Shown: positions 46,911 to 58,419, counted from the stretch's first letter. The stretch: 64,000 nt of DNA from Chaenocephalus aceratus (GCA_023974075.1 CM043796.1:21878927-21942926), one strand, 5' to 3'. Notes: generated from the sequence alone by a model not told the origin. Program-made: numbers and translations.

Positions 46911-49035
46911 ATGGCAGCCAGAAGGGAGAGGTTCACCACCGAGCAGGTGCTAGAGATGCTAGCTGACGATAGCGGGGCTATGATCATACCAGATGATTCT
47001 TCGTCGGATGATGAAGATCTCTTCCAGCCAGACCTGGATCCGGACAGTAGTGACTCGGATGTTGAACTTCCACCACGGGAAAGGTATGTAATCTCTCTGT
47101 TTTTATATATGATGTGTTTGGTGACACTGCGTCACAGTGCTAGCTTAGCCAAGAAGCTACAGGAATGATTAGCCAAAATGCTAAATAGTGTTACTTGTCT
47201 TTTTGGAGTTACATTTTCTAAATTAATGGCCAGTGAATGAATATTTATTTATTTATTTTATTTTTTATTTATTTATTTATTTGGTGTAATATTATTCATT
47301 TATAGTCCAATATTATCCTTTTTATATATTACTTTTGTGTTTGGTGACACTGCGTCACAGCGCTAGCTTAGCCAAGAAGCTCCAGGAATGATTAGGCAAA
47401 AGGAAAGGAAAAACAACTCTAAAACCCAGGAAGCGTGGCCGAGGTGGGTCTTCCTCTTCCAGAACAACCGAGGAAGAACTCAGGTGGCACAACAGAGAGG
47501 ATAAAGACCGAAGACCAGAGCCATTGAGGTTCATACCAGCCAGGATCCCAGGCCCAACCGTTGACAGCACTGCAGCATGGTCTCCCCTCTCCATTTTCAG
47601 GCTTTTTTTTAGCACTGCCGTGGTTAATATAATCATTGCGAACACGAACGCCCACGCCCTGAGGAGATTACAGGCAGGAAAGAAATATCTTTGGAAAGTG
47701 CTGACTGCAAGGGATTTTTACACTTTCCTGGCCATTATCATTTTCACAGGCCTCGTCCACGTTCACCAACGATCGGACTACTGGAGGAAGAAATGGCCGT
47801 ACTACTTCTCATTCCCAACTGATAGGATGTCCCGGCAACGCTTTGAAGCCATCATGTGGTCTTTGCACCTGAGCAACCCTGAAGAAGACGAGGAAAACGA
47901 TCGCAAAAGGAACACCGCAGAGTACGACAGACTTTTCAAAATCAAGCCCCTGTACACTGACATCATTGCTGCCTGCAAAGCCCACTTCCAGCCCTATCGG
48001 AACATTTCCATCGATGAAAGGATGGTTGCTTCCAAGGCCCGCATCAGCATGAAGCAGTACGCGAAAGACAAGCCAACAAAGTGGGGATACAAACTGTTTG
48101 TGCTGGCGGATTCCTCAACGGCATACACCTGGAATTTTTTTGTGTATACAGGGAAGAGTGAGTTCACCGAAGGCAAGGGACTCAGCTACTCCTCCGTGAT
48201 GGACCTCCTGCCACTCCGTCTGCTCGGTGGGGGCTACACACTCTTTGTGGACAACTTTTACGCCAGCCCCACCCTCTTTGGGGATTTGTCCACTAAAAAC
48301 ATTGGCTGTTGTGGGACCATTCGTAAAAATCGAGTTGGTTTTCCACAAACTCAGTTGAACGCCCTTCCGAAGAAGGCTGAAAGGGGAGATTTGCGGTGGA
48401 TAAGGAAAGGCAAACTCCTGTTTGTGAAGTGGAAGGACACCCGTGAAGTGTCCATGTGTTCCACCGTGCACGAGGCCTTCAGCGGTCAGACGGTCCAGCG
48501 GAAAGTGAAACGGGCTGGCATGTGGCAAACCAAGAACGTTCCCGTTCCTGACGCTGTGGTGGACTACAACCAAAGCATGGGCGGCGTGGATGTGTCCGAC
48601 GCTTTGATCGGGTACTACAGCGTTCTCCACAAAACCATGAAATGGTACAAGACTTTTTTTTTCCATTTCATGGACATTGCAGTGGTGAACAGCTTCCTTC
48701 TCCACAAGGAGCTGTTCAAGATGAGGAGTGACCCCAGCAGGACAAAGCCACACACCCAGAAGTCCTTCAGGGAGCAGCTTGCTGCAGAATTGTTGGAGTT
48801 TGCTGAAGGCCCTGCACCTCCACCACCCCCTCCTCCACCACTCACATGCATGCCCGAGTATTATGGGGAAGATGCCACCAAGCTCAGGAAGAACTGCAGG
48901 AGGTGCCTAGATGCTGGACTCAAAAGGGTGAAGACACCTGTGTACTGCAGGAAGTGCCAGGTCCCTCTGTGCTTCACTGTCAAAAGGAACTGTTTCAGGG
49001 AGTGGCACGACCTAAATACTGGAACATTCAGGTAG
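46911..49035 (+). CDS. piggyBac transposase (PGBD4-like), two exons, apparently intact
   Basis: This enzyme cuts the element out and inserts it at TTAA. Exon 1 (46911-47083) starts at an ATG and encodes an acidic N-terminus (SSDDEDLFQPDLDPDSSDSD). A donor, gtatgt, at 47084 and an acceptor ending at 47402 restore the frame. Exon 2 (47403-49035) supplies the rest, for 601 residues in all. The catalytic Asp residues lie at about 262 (SIDERM), 341 (FVDNFYAS) and 454 (GGVDVSD). The C-terminus has a proline run and a Cys-rich finger (CRRC, CRKC, then C-x7-C), as in active piggyBac enzymes that bind their ends. The frame has no stop. The acceptor is inferred from frame; others nearby would not keep it. 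The length fits the family's usual 550-620 residues. Confidence 0.88.
47118..47403. repeat. Duplicated 60-base segment within the transposase intron
   Basis: The stretch from gtttggtgacactgcgtcac to aggaatgattag at 47118-47176 recurs at 47339-47397 with about four differences. The second copy provides the sequence at the intron's end, next to the predicted acceptor. Between them lies an AT-rich (ttta)n stretch. Confidence 0.9.
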
Positions 49036-49119
49036 GTATAAAGTTCAGGTAGGTATAACGTTTTGCGAGTGTTTATTTAAAAAAAAAAAAAATACTTGTT
49101 GTTTTTATATACCTAGTGT

Positions 49120-49500
49120 GATTTTATTGTATAGTACGTTGGTAAAATGTTTGTTTTTACATGCCTATAGTGTGTTGGTAAAATGTTTGAAATAAATCTG
49201 CCCCAGTTGGAGTCAAATGTTTCCTAATTTTTATTGTGCAAGTACACACACATCTAAACACACTGACCTACTGTGTGGTTTTATAGTATAGTGTGTTAAA
49301 ATATTTGTTTTTACAAACCTACAGTGTGGTTTTATTGTATAGTACGTTGGTAAAATGTTTGTTTTTACATCCCTATAGTGTGTTGGTAAAATGTTTGAAA
49401 TAAATCTGCCCCAGTTGGAGTCAAATGTTACCTATGTTTCCGTTTTTTTTATTGTGCAAGTACACCTACACGCAATGACCTACAGTGTAGTTTTATTGTA
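49120..49500. repeat. Two copies of a 208-base repeat in the piggyBac 3' region
   Basis: The unit contains atagtacgttggtaaaatg, a gaaataaatctgcc phrase and a ttattgtgcaagtaca phrase. Copies start at about 49120 and 49328. Each includes an aataaa signal, so either copy could end the transposase mRNA. A (CA)-rich stretch follows at 49513-49680. Confidence 0.85.
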
Positions 49501-50539
49501 TAGTGCGTTGGTACAGTTACACACACATACACACCTACACATACCCACACAACTACACCTACACACCCACACAGCTACACTTACACATACACACATACCC
49601 ACACAGCTACACTTACATACCCACACAGCTACACTTACACCTACACACACACACACACACACACACACCTACACTTACAAAAATATTTTTAACATTTTAA
49701 TTTTTTTAAGAAATATTTTAATTTTTTTTAAGAAATATTTTAATTTTTTTAAGAATTTTTTTATTATTTGTTTGGGTGGAATGAATACCTATAGTGATTA
49801 TTCAATGTAATACAATGATTTGTATAGTCTGGTACCTGAAAAAGGTCAAATGGCACTGATGGAACCAAATGTGCCCAAAGCTTATTCCGCCTGGACTTTT
49901 TTTCATAAACCTCTAAAAAGGTCAAATGTTACTTATTTTGCCTCAATCTTGATACAGGGTACTTATTATATGTTATACTTTAGATTTCTAAAGCTTTTAG
50001 GCTACTAACCCATCATTCAAGGTTGGTCTTCACTATAAGTAATGGGTTTTCTTTAGGCGGAGACAGGAATTTACATTTTTTTGCTATGTTCCATCTGAAT
50101 TTATTCTGACACAGAAAAATATATATTGATTCTGACACTTCTACATCCAACTCGCAGATGTAACCTTGCTTTGATAACAAAGAATATTCATATAAACCTT
50201 TTAGAAGTGAAGTTATAGTCATTTTCGAGCCTGAAACCTGAAAAACAGGCTCGGGGCTTAACAGGTTAATTTTGTATTTAAGCCTTCACTCTGCTTTTAG
50301 AACCATGACCTGATTGACCAGGTTGGAGTGGGAAGGCGGGCCGTCTCCTATAAATGTGGTTGGGAAGAGAGGGGAAGGGCATTCGTTTTTGTTCCTTGCT
50401 GGTGAATGCAGCACCAGGCATGCAGTTTGTGTTTCTGTGGAATAATGTGGAAGGCTAAGAATAAAACGCCTGTTTATTTTTGCAAGAAAACCCTCTCTCC
50501 ACGTATCGTTCTTTCACCTGCACCTCACATCATAACAAT

Positions 50540-50557
50540 TGGTGGCAGTGGTGGGAT
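50540..50557 (+). promoter_or_regulatory. Primer binding site, complementary to tRNA-Leu
   Basis: tggtggcagtggtgggat begins two bases after the LTR. It pairs with the 3' end of vertebrate tRNA-Leu (the type ending in ...CCACCGCTGCCACCA), with one G-U pair. The tRNA would prime minus-strand cDNA. The tRNA match is from memory of the tRNA sequence. Confidence 0.7.
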
Positions 50558-50597
50558 ATTTAAACGCCTGTGAGGAGTCTTAGAGGACAGTGACTAA

Positions 50598-53500
50598 ATG
50601 AAAGGTGGACGTGGAAGAGGTCGTCAGGCAAGGGCCACAGCCTTGCCAGACATGGAGGAAGAAAAAAGACGAGGGACAACGGAAGAAGGATCTCCACGTG
50701 AGGGAGCTGTGGCAGCTGAAAGTGAAGAAGATGAAGAAGAGCTGGTGGTTCGGCCCAAAGTGTTTACAGCCCATACTGGGGGTGAGGAACTCGCTACAGT
50801 AAGCTTCATGGAAGAAATTAGAGAGTTTGTGCACAGGTCTAAGCAGACTGAGGCAATACTTTTTGAACAGATGAAACAATTAAGAAGTGACATGGTTTCA
50901 AAGTCAAGGCAGGACTCAGAAGTATACTATGACCCTGTTCAACAGCATCCCTATGCAATGCGTGCTGATAATCCAAGGCTACAAGCTGAAACCTCGACAC
51001 ACCTGCTAAAAGGTGAGCCACATGGAAAATTCAAGCCACTTCAAACTAGCAGGCCTGCTTCCTTATCCGATTGGCCTGTCCAGCCTCTGCAGAATATTGA
51101 TCCACCAATCCGGACAGCAAGGCCCTATGTAAGTGAGCCAAGGATACCTGACTTCAAAGACGGTGAAGACCCAGAAAGTTTTTTTGTTCGGTTTGAACGG
51201 ATGGCCAGAACATGGGGGTGGCAGCCATTTGAATGGGCCGCCAGAGTAGTAACCTTGTTGACAGGAAGAGCTCTTGAGGCCTATGCTGGAATGGATGAGG
51301 AACAGTCAGAGTCATATGAGGCAGTTAAAGCAGCAGTGTTAATGAAGTTTAATGTTACTGAAGAGACTTACAGACAGCGGTTCCGGAGCACCATTTTGCC
51401 AGTGGGAGAGACTGTAAGAGAAACCTACAACCGTATTAAGGGGCTTTACAAAAGATGGATGAGACCGAACAGCCGTACTAAGGAGGAGATTGGAGAGACT
51501 ATCGTTTTGGAGCAGTACCTCCGTGTGCTTCAACCAGACATCCGCACCTGGGTTAAGGAGCACAATCCCCAGGCTGGGGAGGAAGCGGCAGATCTGGCAG
51601 AACGGTATGCAGCGGCCCACAGGGAATCATCAAATAAAAGAGTGACTGTTGGGAAGCCAAGGTTTGGGGAGAGCAAACCTCACACTTGGCCAACTGTTGA
51701 GAGGGTGGACACTGGGGTTGGTAAGAAACCTGCATATCCAAACTTAAAAACGAACTTTATATGTTACAACTGTCAGCAACCTGGTCACAAGGCTTCATTG
51801 TGTCCATTAAGAAAGTCTAAGTCGGTTGAGATGTGTTCAGTACCTCGTGCAGAAAGTGTGGACCATGCTAATGTTACTGATAGTGGAATTGTTCCACATA
51901 GACATGTAGTAGATGTCACTGTAAATGGTCAAACAGTGAAAGCCCTAGCTGACACTGGTAGTTCACAAACCTTGGTGAAGTCCAGCTTACTTAGCAATGC
52001 AATAGCTGATTTTGATGGCAGGATAAATATCACATGTGTTCATGGTTGTAAAAAAGATTACCCAACTGCAGATGTTATCATTGAGGTTGAAGGGCAATCC
52101 TTTATGCTAACTGTTGGTGTGCTAGAGCACCTAGCTTATGACGTGATCCTTGGAGATGATTTGCCAATCTTGGACCACTTGGTACAGCAAAACTCACTAG
52201 CGTACTCCTATGTAGCTACGCGCTCTATGACTAAGGGGTTAGAACCTTTACCAGATGCAGATGATAGTTTGTGTGAAGGGGGTGATAAGCTTAAGAAAAC
52301 AAGGCGACAGCGCCGTCAAGAGAAAAACAGAAATCACGATAAGGCTAAATGCCCTGAGCTTACTCTCCCTGTAACTCCCCTCATAGAGCCTCAATGGCAA
52401 ATCCCAGATAACTTCCGAGAGAGTCAGGAGAATGACCCATCTCTAAAACCTCTATTTTCAAAAGCATGCAAAGTAGATGGGGAGGAAGATGCAAACGCAG
52501 GGGGGCTGAAAAATCTAATTGGGGATCCCTTCATCATAAAAGATAACCTTTTGTATTTGGCAGACATAGAGAAACCTAGGCTAGTCATTCCTAAAGAGTT
52601 TCGCCAAGTAATCTTGCATGTGGGTCATACTGTGCCATGGGCTGGGCATCTGGGGCAGGCAAAAACATATGACCGCATTGCTCAGCGTTTCTATTGGCCA
52701 GGATTATACAGAGAGGTAATTGATTACTGTAAAACATGCCATGAGTGTCAGGTAGTGGCTCCTACGAAACTTTCAAACAGAGCCCCTCTACAACCATTAC
52801 CAATAATGAGTGTACCTTATGAAAGAATAGCCATGGATATAATTGGTCCTCTGCCAAAAAGTAGCAAGGGTCACAGGTTTGCCCTGGTTATTTGTGACTA
52901 CGCCACCAGATATCCAGATGTCTATCCATTGCGTTCCATTCAGGTCAAACATACAGTGCAGTGTTTAGTAGAGCTCTTCTCTAGAGTGGGCATCCCTAAA
53001 GAGATCTTAACAGATCAAGGTACCAACTTTATGTCCCATCTGATGAAGTCACTGTACTTGCAACTTGGGGTTAAAGGGATCAGAACAACTCCATACCACC
53101 CTGAAACTGATGGTCTGGTAGAACGTTTTAATGGTACACTGAAACAAATGTTGAGAAAATGTATTGATGATACTGGCAAAGATTGGGATAAATGGTTGCC
53201 ATTCCTTTTGTTTGCATACAGAGAAGTGCCACAGGCTTCAACTGGTTTCTCCCCTTTTGAGTTGGTATATGGCAGACAGGTCAGAGGCCCTTTGGACGTG
53301 CTGAAAGAGAACTGGGTGGCTGGTGAGGCAGTGGCAACAACAACCAACAGCATCATCTCTTACATTCTGCAGATGAGAGACAAACTGGACAGTTACAGAG
53401 AAACGGTCAAAGAACACATGCATGAAGCTCAACATAAGCAGAAGGTGTGGTACGACAAACGTGCTCGAGAAAGAGAGCTGAAAGCTGGCCAGAAAGTCTT

Positions 53501-55211
53501 GATACTGCTCCCTACAGGGCCAAGTAAGTTACTAGCCAAGTGGCAAGGCCCTTATACAGTAACCCGAAAGGCAGGCCCTGTGACCTATGAAATTCTCTGT
53601 CCTGATAAAAGAAAGTGCAAACAGTTGTTGCATGTAAACCTTTTAAAAGAGTATCATGACAAGAAAAACCAGAAGGCAGGTAGAGAACATGTTCTGATGA
53701 TCCAAGATGTCCAGCTGGAAGAAGAGGATGCGTTGGAAACAGAGGAGGCTGACATGGTGCCGCACAGAGAGAAGTGTAAACCCCAGGCCCCTCCGGAGCA
53801 TCTGAGTTTGGATCAGGGGCAGCAACTGGGTGAGCTTAAACAATCTTTCCCAGCATTGTTCTCAGAAAAACCTGGACGCACTGATGTGATAAAGCATAAC
53901 ATTATATTGAAGGACACTAAACCTGTTCGCCTGAGGCCTTACAGGATTCCTGAAAGAATGATGGAACCACTGAGGAAGGAGGTGGAGTTGATGTTGGACA
54001 TGGGAGTCATTGAACCATCTAGAAGTGAGTGGTCAAATCCTATAGTGCTTGTTCCTAAGAAAAACACCACTGAACCTCGATTCTGCTCGGACATGAGGAA
54101 GCTGAACAGCATTTCCTGTTTTGATTCATACCCAATGCCGCGTATTGACGAGCTACTGGAGAAGTTGGGGAAAGCTAAGTACATCACAGCTTTAGACCTC
54201 TGTAAAGGTTACTGGCAGGTGCCTCTTGAGCCAGCCTGCAAAGAGTATACAGCTTTTCAGATTCCAGGAATGGGTTTGTTTCATTACACTGTACTACCCT
54301 TTGGTCTTCATGGAGCGCCTGCAACCTTTCAAAGATTAATGGACATTGTTCTTAATGATTGTACCAGCTTTGCAGCAGCCTACCTAGATGATGTGGTAAT
54401 CTACAGTGAATCCTGGGCAGAACATCTGCAGCATCTTAAAGCTGTGTTGGGCAAGATACAGGGAGCCGGGCTGACCCTGAATGCCAACAAGTGTTCCTGG
54501 GCTCAAGAGGAGGTGAAATACCTTGGATACCTGGTTGGACGTGGGCAAGTACGACCACAAGTGGAGAAGGTAAAGGCCATACAGGTAATACCCAGACCCC
54601 AGACAAAGAAGCAAGTGAGGTCCTTTTTAGGCCTGGTGGGGTGGTACAGAAGGTTTATTCCCCACTTTGCTACATTAGCTACCCCACTTACTGATCTAAC
54701 AAAAAAATCTCCCACTAAAGTGGTGTGGAATGATGAGTGTGAAAATGCCTTCCAGGCATTATAGAGGCAGATCTGTCAAGCTCCTGTGTTGCAGAGCCCG
54801 GACTTCACAAAACAATTTCTTGTGCAAGTTGATGCCTCTGGTGTTGGACTAGGAGCAGTGCTAGCCCAAGGAGAGCCTGGCGAAGAGAAGCCTATACTGT
54901 TCCTGAGTAAGAAACTGTTTGACCGGGAACAAAAGTACTCTACGGTGGAAAGAGAGGGACTGGCTATAAAGTGGGCTATAGATTCATTGAGGTATTACCT
55001 TCTTGGAAGAGAGTTTGTATTGCAGACAGACCACAGACCTTTGAAGTGGATGCAATCTAAGCAGCATCAGAATGCAAGGATTCTACGTTGGTGCCTAGCC
55101 CTCCAGCCATACCAGTTCACCATACAGTATTGTCCCGGTAAGAACAATATTATCGCTGACTATCTTTCTCGTTTGCCTGACCTGTGCAAGCCAGAGGGGG
55201 AGGAGGTGTGA
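50598..55211 (+). pseudogene. Gmr1-like gag-pol polyprotein with a single stop codon
   Basis: One frame of 1537 codons encodes all proteins. Gag has a basic, then acidic, N-terminus and a CCHC knuckle at residues 389-402 (CYNCQQPGHKASLC). The protease Asp is at 452 (ADTGSSQT). Integrase starts with an HHCC zinc site from about 674, has catalytic Asp 747, Asp 806 and Glu 842 (D-35-E), and ends with a GPY motif. RT follows with YLDD at 1262-1265. A TAG at 54762-54764 (codon 1389) then interrupts the frame, which continues with RNase H (Asp 1412; TDHRPL). All catalytic residues remain. The stop would remove RNase H from the product unless it is read through. Without it the element would be open from start to end. 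Confidence 0.92.
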
Positions 55212-55213
55212 AA
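55193..55213 (+). promoter_or_regulatory. Polypurine tract
   Basis: The purine-rich run gagggggaggagg, followed by tgtgaaa, lies directly before the 3' LTR (55214). It overlaps the polyprotein's last codons. It would prime plus-strand synthesis. Confidence 0.7.
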
Positions 55214-55948
55214 TGTGAGGAAGCGCACACACTCCCTCACTAACATGTTGGTCTTAACTATTTGTTTGTTAAGAAAGGTAGTACATGTTTGTCCTGAGTT
55301 GCCTTTATTTCAGTTAAAGTTATAAAAACAGTTTACATAGACAAACTAATAAAATGCATCTAAATTTGTTTGTCAGTCTGTAAAACACACAAGCACCAAG
55401 TAATCACCATTTCCTTTGTTCAGACCTGGAGGCCATCTTGTCCCAGTGCTCAAAGAGGGAGCACGCCTCCAAAGTACTCCTTATATGTGCCACATGAGTA
55501 GGCGGAGTCTTGGACGCGATTGGTCAGGGAAATGTGTTATTTTATGAGTGTCAATTAAGTTAAAAAACTATCCGTTTTAAGCAGACCTTGTTGTTGTTTA
55601 AGATATCATATTTATAGCGATGCAATAATGAATTTACTTAAGCCTTTAGGGTTTTATTAAAGGTAGACAACAGTGTTTAATTTTGTATTTAAGCCTTCAC
55701 TCTGCTTTTAGAACCATGACCTGATTGGCCAGGTTGGAGTGGGAAGGTGGGCCGTCTCCTATAAATGTGGTTGGGAAGAGAGGGGAAGGGCATTCGTTTT
55801 TGTTCCTTGCTGGTGAATGCAGCACCAGGCATGCAGTTTGTGTTTCTGTGGAATAATGTGGAAGGCTAAGAATAAAACGCCTGTTTATTTTTGCAAGAAA
55901 ACCCTCTCTCCACGTATCGTTCTTTCACCTGCACCTCACATCATAACA
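55214..55948 (+). repeat. 3' LTR
   Basis: The uninterrupted LTR, tgtgagg to cataaca, 735 bases. It shows the pre-insertion state of the 5' LTR, including a single TTAA where piggyBac landed. TATA box at 55760-55766, aataaa at 55871-55876. Confidence 0.95.
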
Positions 55949-56283
55949 CTTCACCACAAGTTTGAGACTTTTCCCGACTGGTTCAACTTTCCGGCCTTTT
56001 AAATGATGGATTGGAATATCAATATACAGTAGGTAGTGTTGTCCTTCAAGATATATTACTAAAACATATTTTTTATTATCTGAATTTATATATTAAATAT
56101 TTGTTAAGATGTAGCTTGGAGTCATAAGTGTGTCGCATGATGAAATTGAATCCAAAATGAGACAAAGTTGAAGCACACCACAGCTTTGTTCCAGGGGGCT
56201 TATCACCCGCTTGGCTTACTCCATTGGGATTTTAAGTGAATTAGTCAATCCTGTGCAGTTGTAACAGTGGGAAGGGGCACATG

Positions 56284-57773
56284 CATCCATCCATCCATCT
56301 TCTCCCGCTTATCCGTGGTCGGGTCGCGGGGGTAGCAGTTCCAGCAGAGAGCCCCAAACTTTCTTTTCCCTGGCGACATCAACCAGCTCTGACTGAGGGA
56401 TTCCAAGGTGCTCCCAGGCCAGCGAAGAGATATAATCCCTCCACCTGGTCCTAGGTCTACCCCTTGGTCTCTTCCCAGCTGAAACACCTCCCTAGGGAGG
56501 CGCCTAGGTGGCATCCTAACTAGGTGCCCGAACCACCTCAACTGGCTTCTTTCGACGCGAAGGAGGAGCGGCTCAACTCCGAGTCCCTCCCTGATGACCG
56601 AACTTCTCACCTTATCCCTAAGGGAGACACCAGCCACCCTGCGGAGAAAACCCATCTCGGCCGCTTGTATCCGCGATCTCGTTCTTTCGGTCATGACCCA
56701 TCCTTCATGACCATAGGTGAGGGTAGGAACGAAAATGGCCCAGTAGACAGAGAGCTTTGCCTTCTGGCTCAGCTCCCTTTTCGTCACAACGGTGCGGTAA
56801 AGCGACTGCAGTACCGCTCCGATTCTCCGGCCCATCTCACGCTCCATTGTTCCCTCACTCGAGAACAAGACCCCGAGATACTTGAACTCCTTCACTTGGG
56901 GTAAGGACTCATTCCCTACTTGGAGTGGACAGTCCATCGGTTTCCTGCTGAGAACCATGGCCTCAGATTTGGAGGTGCTGATCCTCATCCCAGCCGCTTC
57001 ACACTCGGTTGCGAACCGATCCAGTGAGTGCTGAAGGTCACAGACCGATGAAGCCATTAGAACCACATCATCTGCAAAAAAGCAGTGGTGCAATCCTTAG
57101 TCCACCGAACTGCAGACCCCCTCCCCCACGACTACGCCTCGAAATCCGATCCATGTATATTACAAACAGGATTGGTGACAAAGCGCAGCCCTGGCGGAGG
57201 CCAACCCTCACCGGAAATGGGTCCGACTTACTGCCGAGGACCCGGACACAGCTCTCGCTTTGGGAGTACAGAGATTGGATGGCCCTGAGTAGAAACCCCC
57301 TCACCCCATACTCCCGCAGCACCTCCCACAGTAACTCCCTGGGAACTCGGTCATACGCCTTCTCCAAGTCTACAAAACACATTTAGACCGGATAAGCGTA
57401 CTCCCAGGCCCCCTCCAGGATCCTTGCGAGAGTAACAAGCTGATCCGTCGTTCCACGACCAGGACGGAATCCGCATTGTTCCTCCTCAATCTGAGGTTCG
57501 ACAATCGGCCTGACCCTCGTTTCGAGTACCTTAGAGTAAACTTTCCCGGGGAGGCTGAGTAGTGTGATGCCTCTGTAATTGGCACAAACCCTCTGATCCC
57601 CCTTTTTAAAAAGGGGAACCACCACCCCGGTCTGCCACTCCTTCGGTACTGTTTCCGACTTCCACGCAACGTTGATGAGACGTGTCAACCATGACAGTCC
57701 CTCAACACCCAGAGCCTTCAGAATTTCCGGCCGGATCTCATCCACCCCCGGGGCTTTGCCACTGTGGAGTTGT
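56284..57773 (-). pseudogene. Rex3-like (RTE-type) LINE, 5'-truncated, RT broken
   Basis: The element lies on the minus strand and is flanked by a perfect 16-base duplication, tgggaaggggcacatg (56268-56283 and 57774-57789). Its tail is (ggat)n at 56284-56298, as in Rex3. RT reads from about 57745 with LFKKGDQRVCANYRGITLLS and CGFRPGRGTTDQLV. It has a TAA at 57383-57385, then MCFVDLEKAYDRVP, VGLRQGCALSPILF, a frameshift near 57085, and the catalytic FADD at about 57067-57078. The C-terminal block (TYGHEGWVMTERTRSRIQAA) runs to about 56440. The endonuclease was lost by 5' truncation. At least one stop and one frameshift make it dead. Confidence 0.88.
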
Positions 57774-57789
57774 TGGGAAGGGGCACATG

Positions 57790-58205
57790 TTTTATGTAAA
57801 GTTACTTTGAGCGTTGGGCATTTTGGTGCTTACTTGGATTATGTTTTTATACATTTGTAATTGCTGGTTTTAACATGTTTACTTGGTTCATTACAAATCT
57901 TCAACAGATGATGTAGCATTTCTTTTATTATAATCAATGGCAGTTAAAATACATTTTTCTACATTCTTTTTTTGCAATACATCTTCAACCAATGCCTCCT
58001 CATTATAATCACTGAATGGGATGAAACTCCATAGAAAAAAGGAAATGTATACCCTACCTAATATTTGTGAATGCTAAACATTAAATGCTTCCTTAGGCAA
58101 AATAAAAACAACATGTATCACCTCAATATGTAGTTAAACCCACTCTACATCAATACATTGATGCTGATGGATGCTAATTACCTCAACCATGAAGGAGTTT
58201 AAATC
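57790..58205. other. Gene-free intergenic DNA
   Basis: AT-rich DNA between two LINE insertions. No signature seen. Confidence 0.6.
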
Positions 58206-58419
58206 ATTACTTTACATTGCATTTAGCTGACGCTTTTATCCAAAGCGACTTACAATAAGTACATTCGACCAGGAAGATACAACCTTGAAGAAAACAGAAT
58301 CATATAAGTACATCAGGTTTCATAGAGCCAAACATTTCAAGTGCTACTGAACTGGCTATAGATAAGCCAGTCCTTTATTAGTATATAAGTGCTCTGTTAG
58401 CAGTTCTTTGTTAGTAATT

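Larger units (their letters stand above)
45938..50265 (+). mobile_element. Complete piggyBac transposon
   Basis: It is 4328 bases, flanked by TTAA (45934-45937 and 50266-50269), with ends cctgttaacc and the inverse of cctgttaagcc. TTAA duplication and CC-starting ends are the piggyBac hallmark. It carries one transposase gene with promoter and introns, described separately. The intact LTR at the other end of the retrotransposon shows the empty site with a single TTAA. The element inserted after the retrotransposon and appears fully equipped. Confidence 0.94.
45472..50537 (+). repeat. 5' LTR, interrupted by piggyBac
   Basis: The LTR proper is 45472-45937 plus 50270-50537 (734 bases), starting tgtgagg and ending cataaca. 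It carries a TATA box (50349-50355) and a polyadenylation signal aataaa (50460-50465), both right of the piggyBac. The core promoter still sits next to the element's genes, but upstream control sequence has been moved 4.3 kb away. Confidence 0.93.
45472..55948 (+). mobile_element. Complete Gmr1-like Ty3/gypsy LTR retrotransposon with a piggyBac in its 5' LTR
   Basis: It has LTRs of 734-735 bases (5' LTR split by piggyBac), a tRNA primer site, one long gag-pol frame, a purine tract and a perfect 5-bp target duplication, cttca (45467-45471 and 55949-55953). The two LTRs differ by three transitions and one single-base indel by eye, so insertion is recent. The domain order is gag, protease, integrase, RT, RNase H. 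In most Ty3/gypsy elements integrase comes last; the order seen here defines the Gmr1 group, first described in Atlantic cod. Confidence 0.93.

Noticed and set aside
47524..49035. Start of the piggyBac transposase at 47524
   Set aside because: The codon is TTG, and conserved sequence extends upstream in frame. A spliced gene from the ATG at 46911 gives a full-length enzyme.
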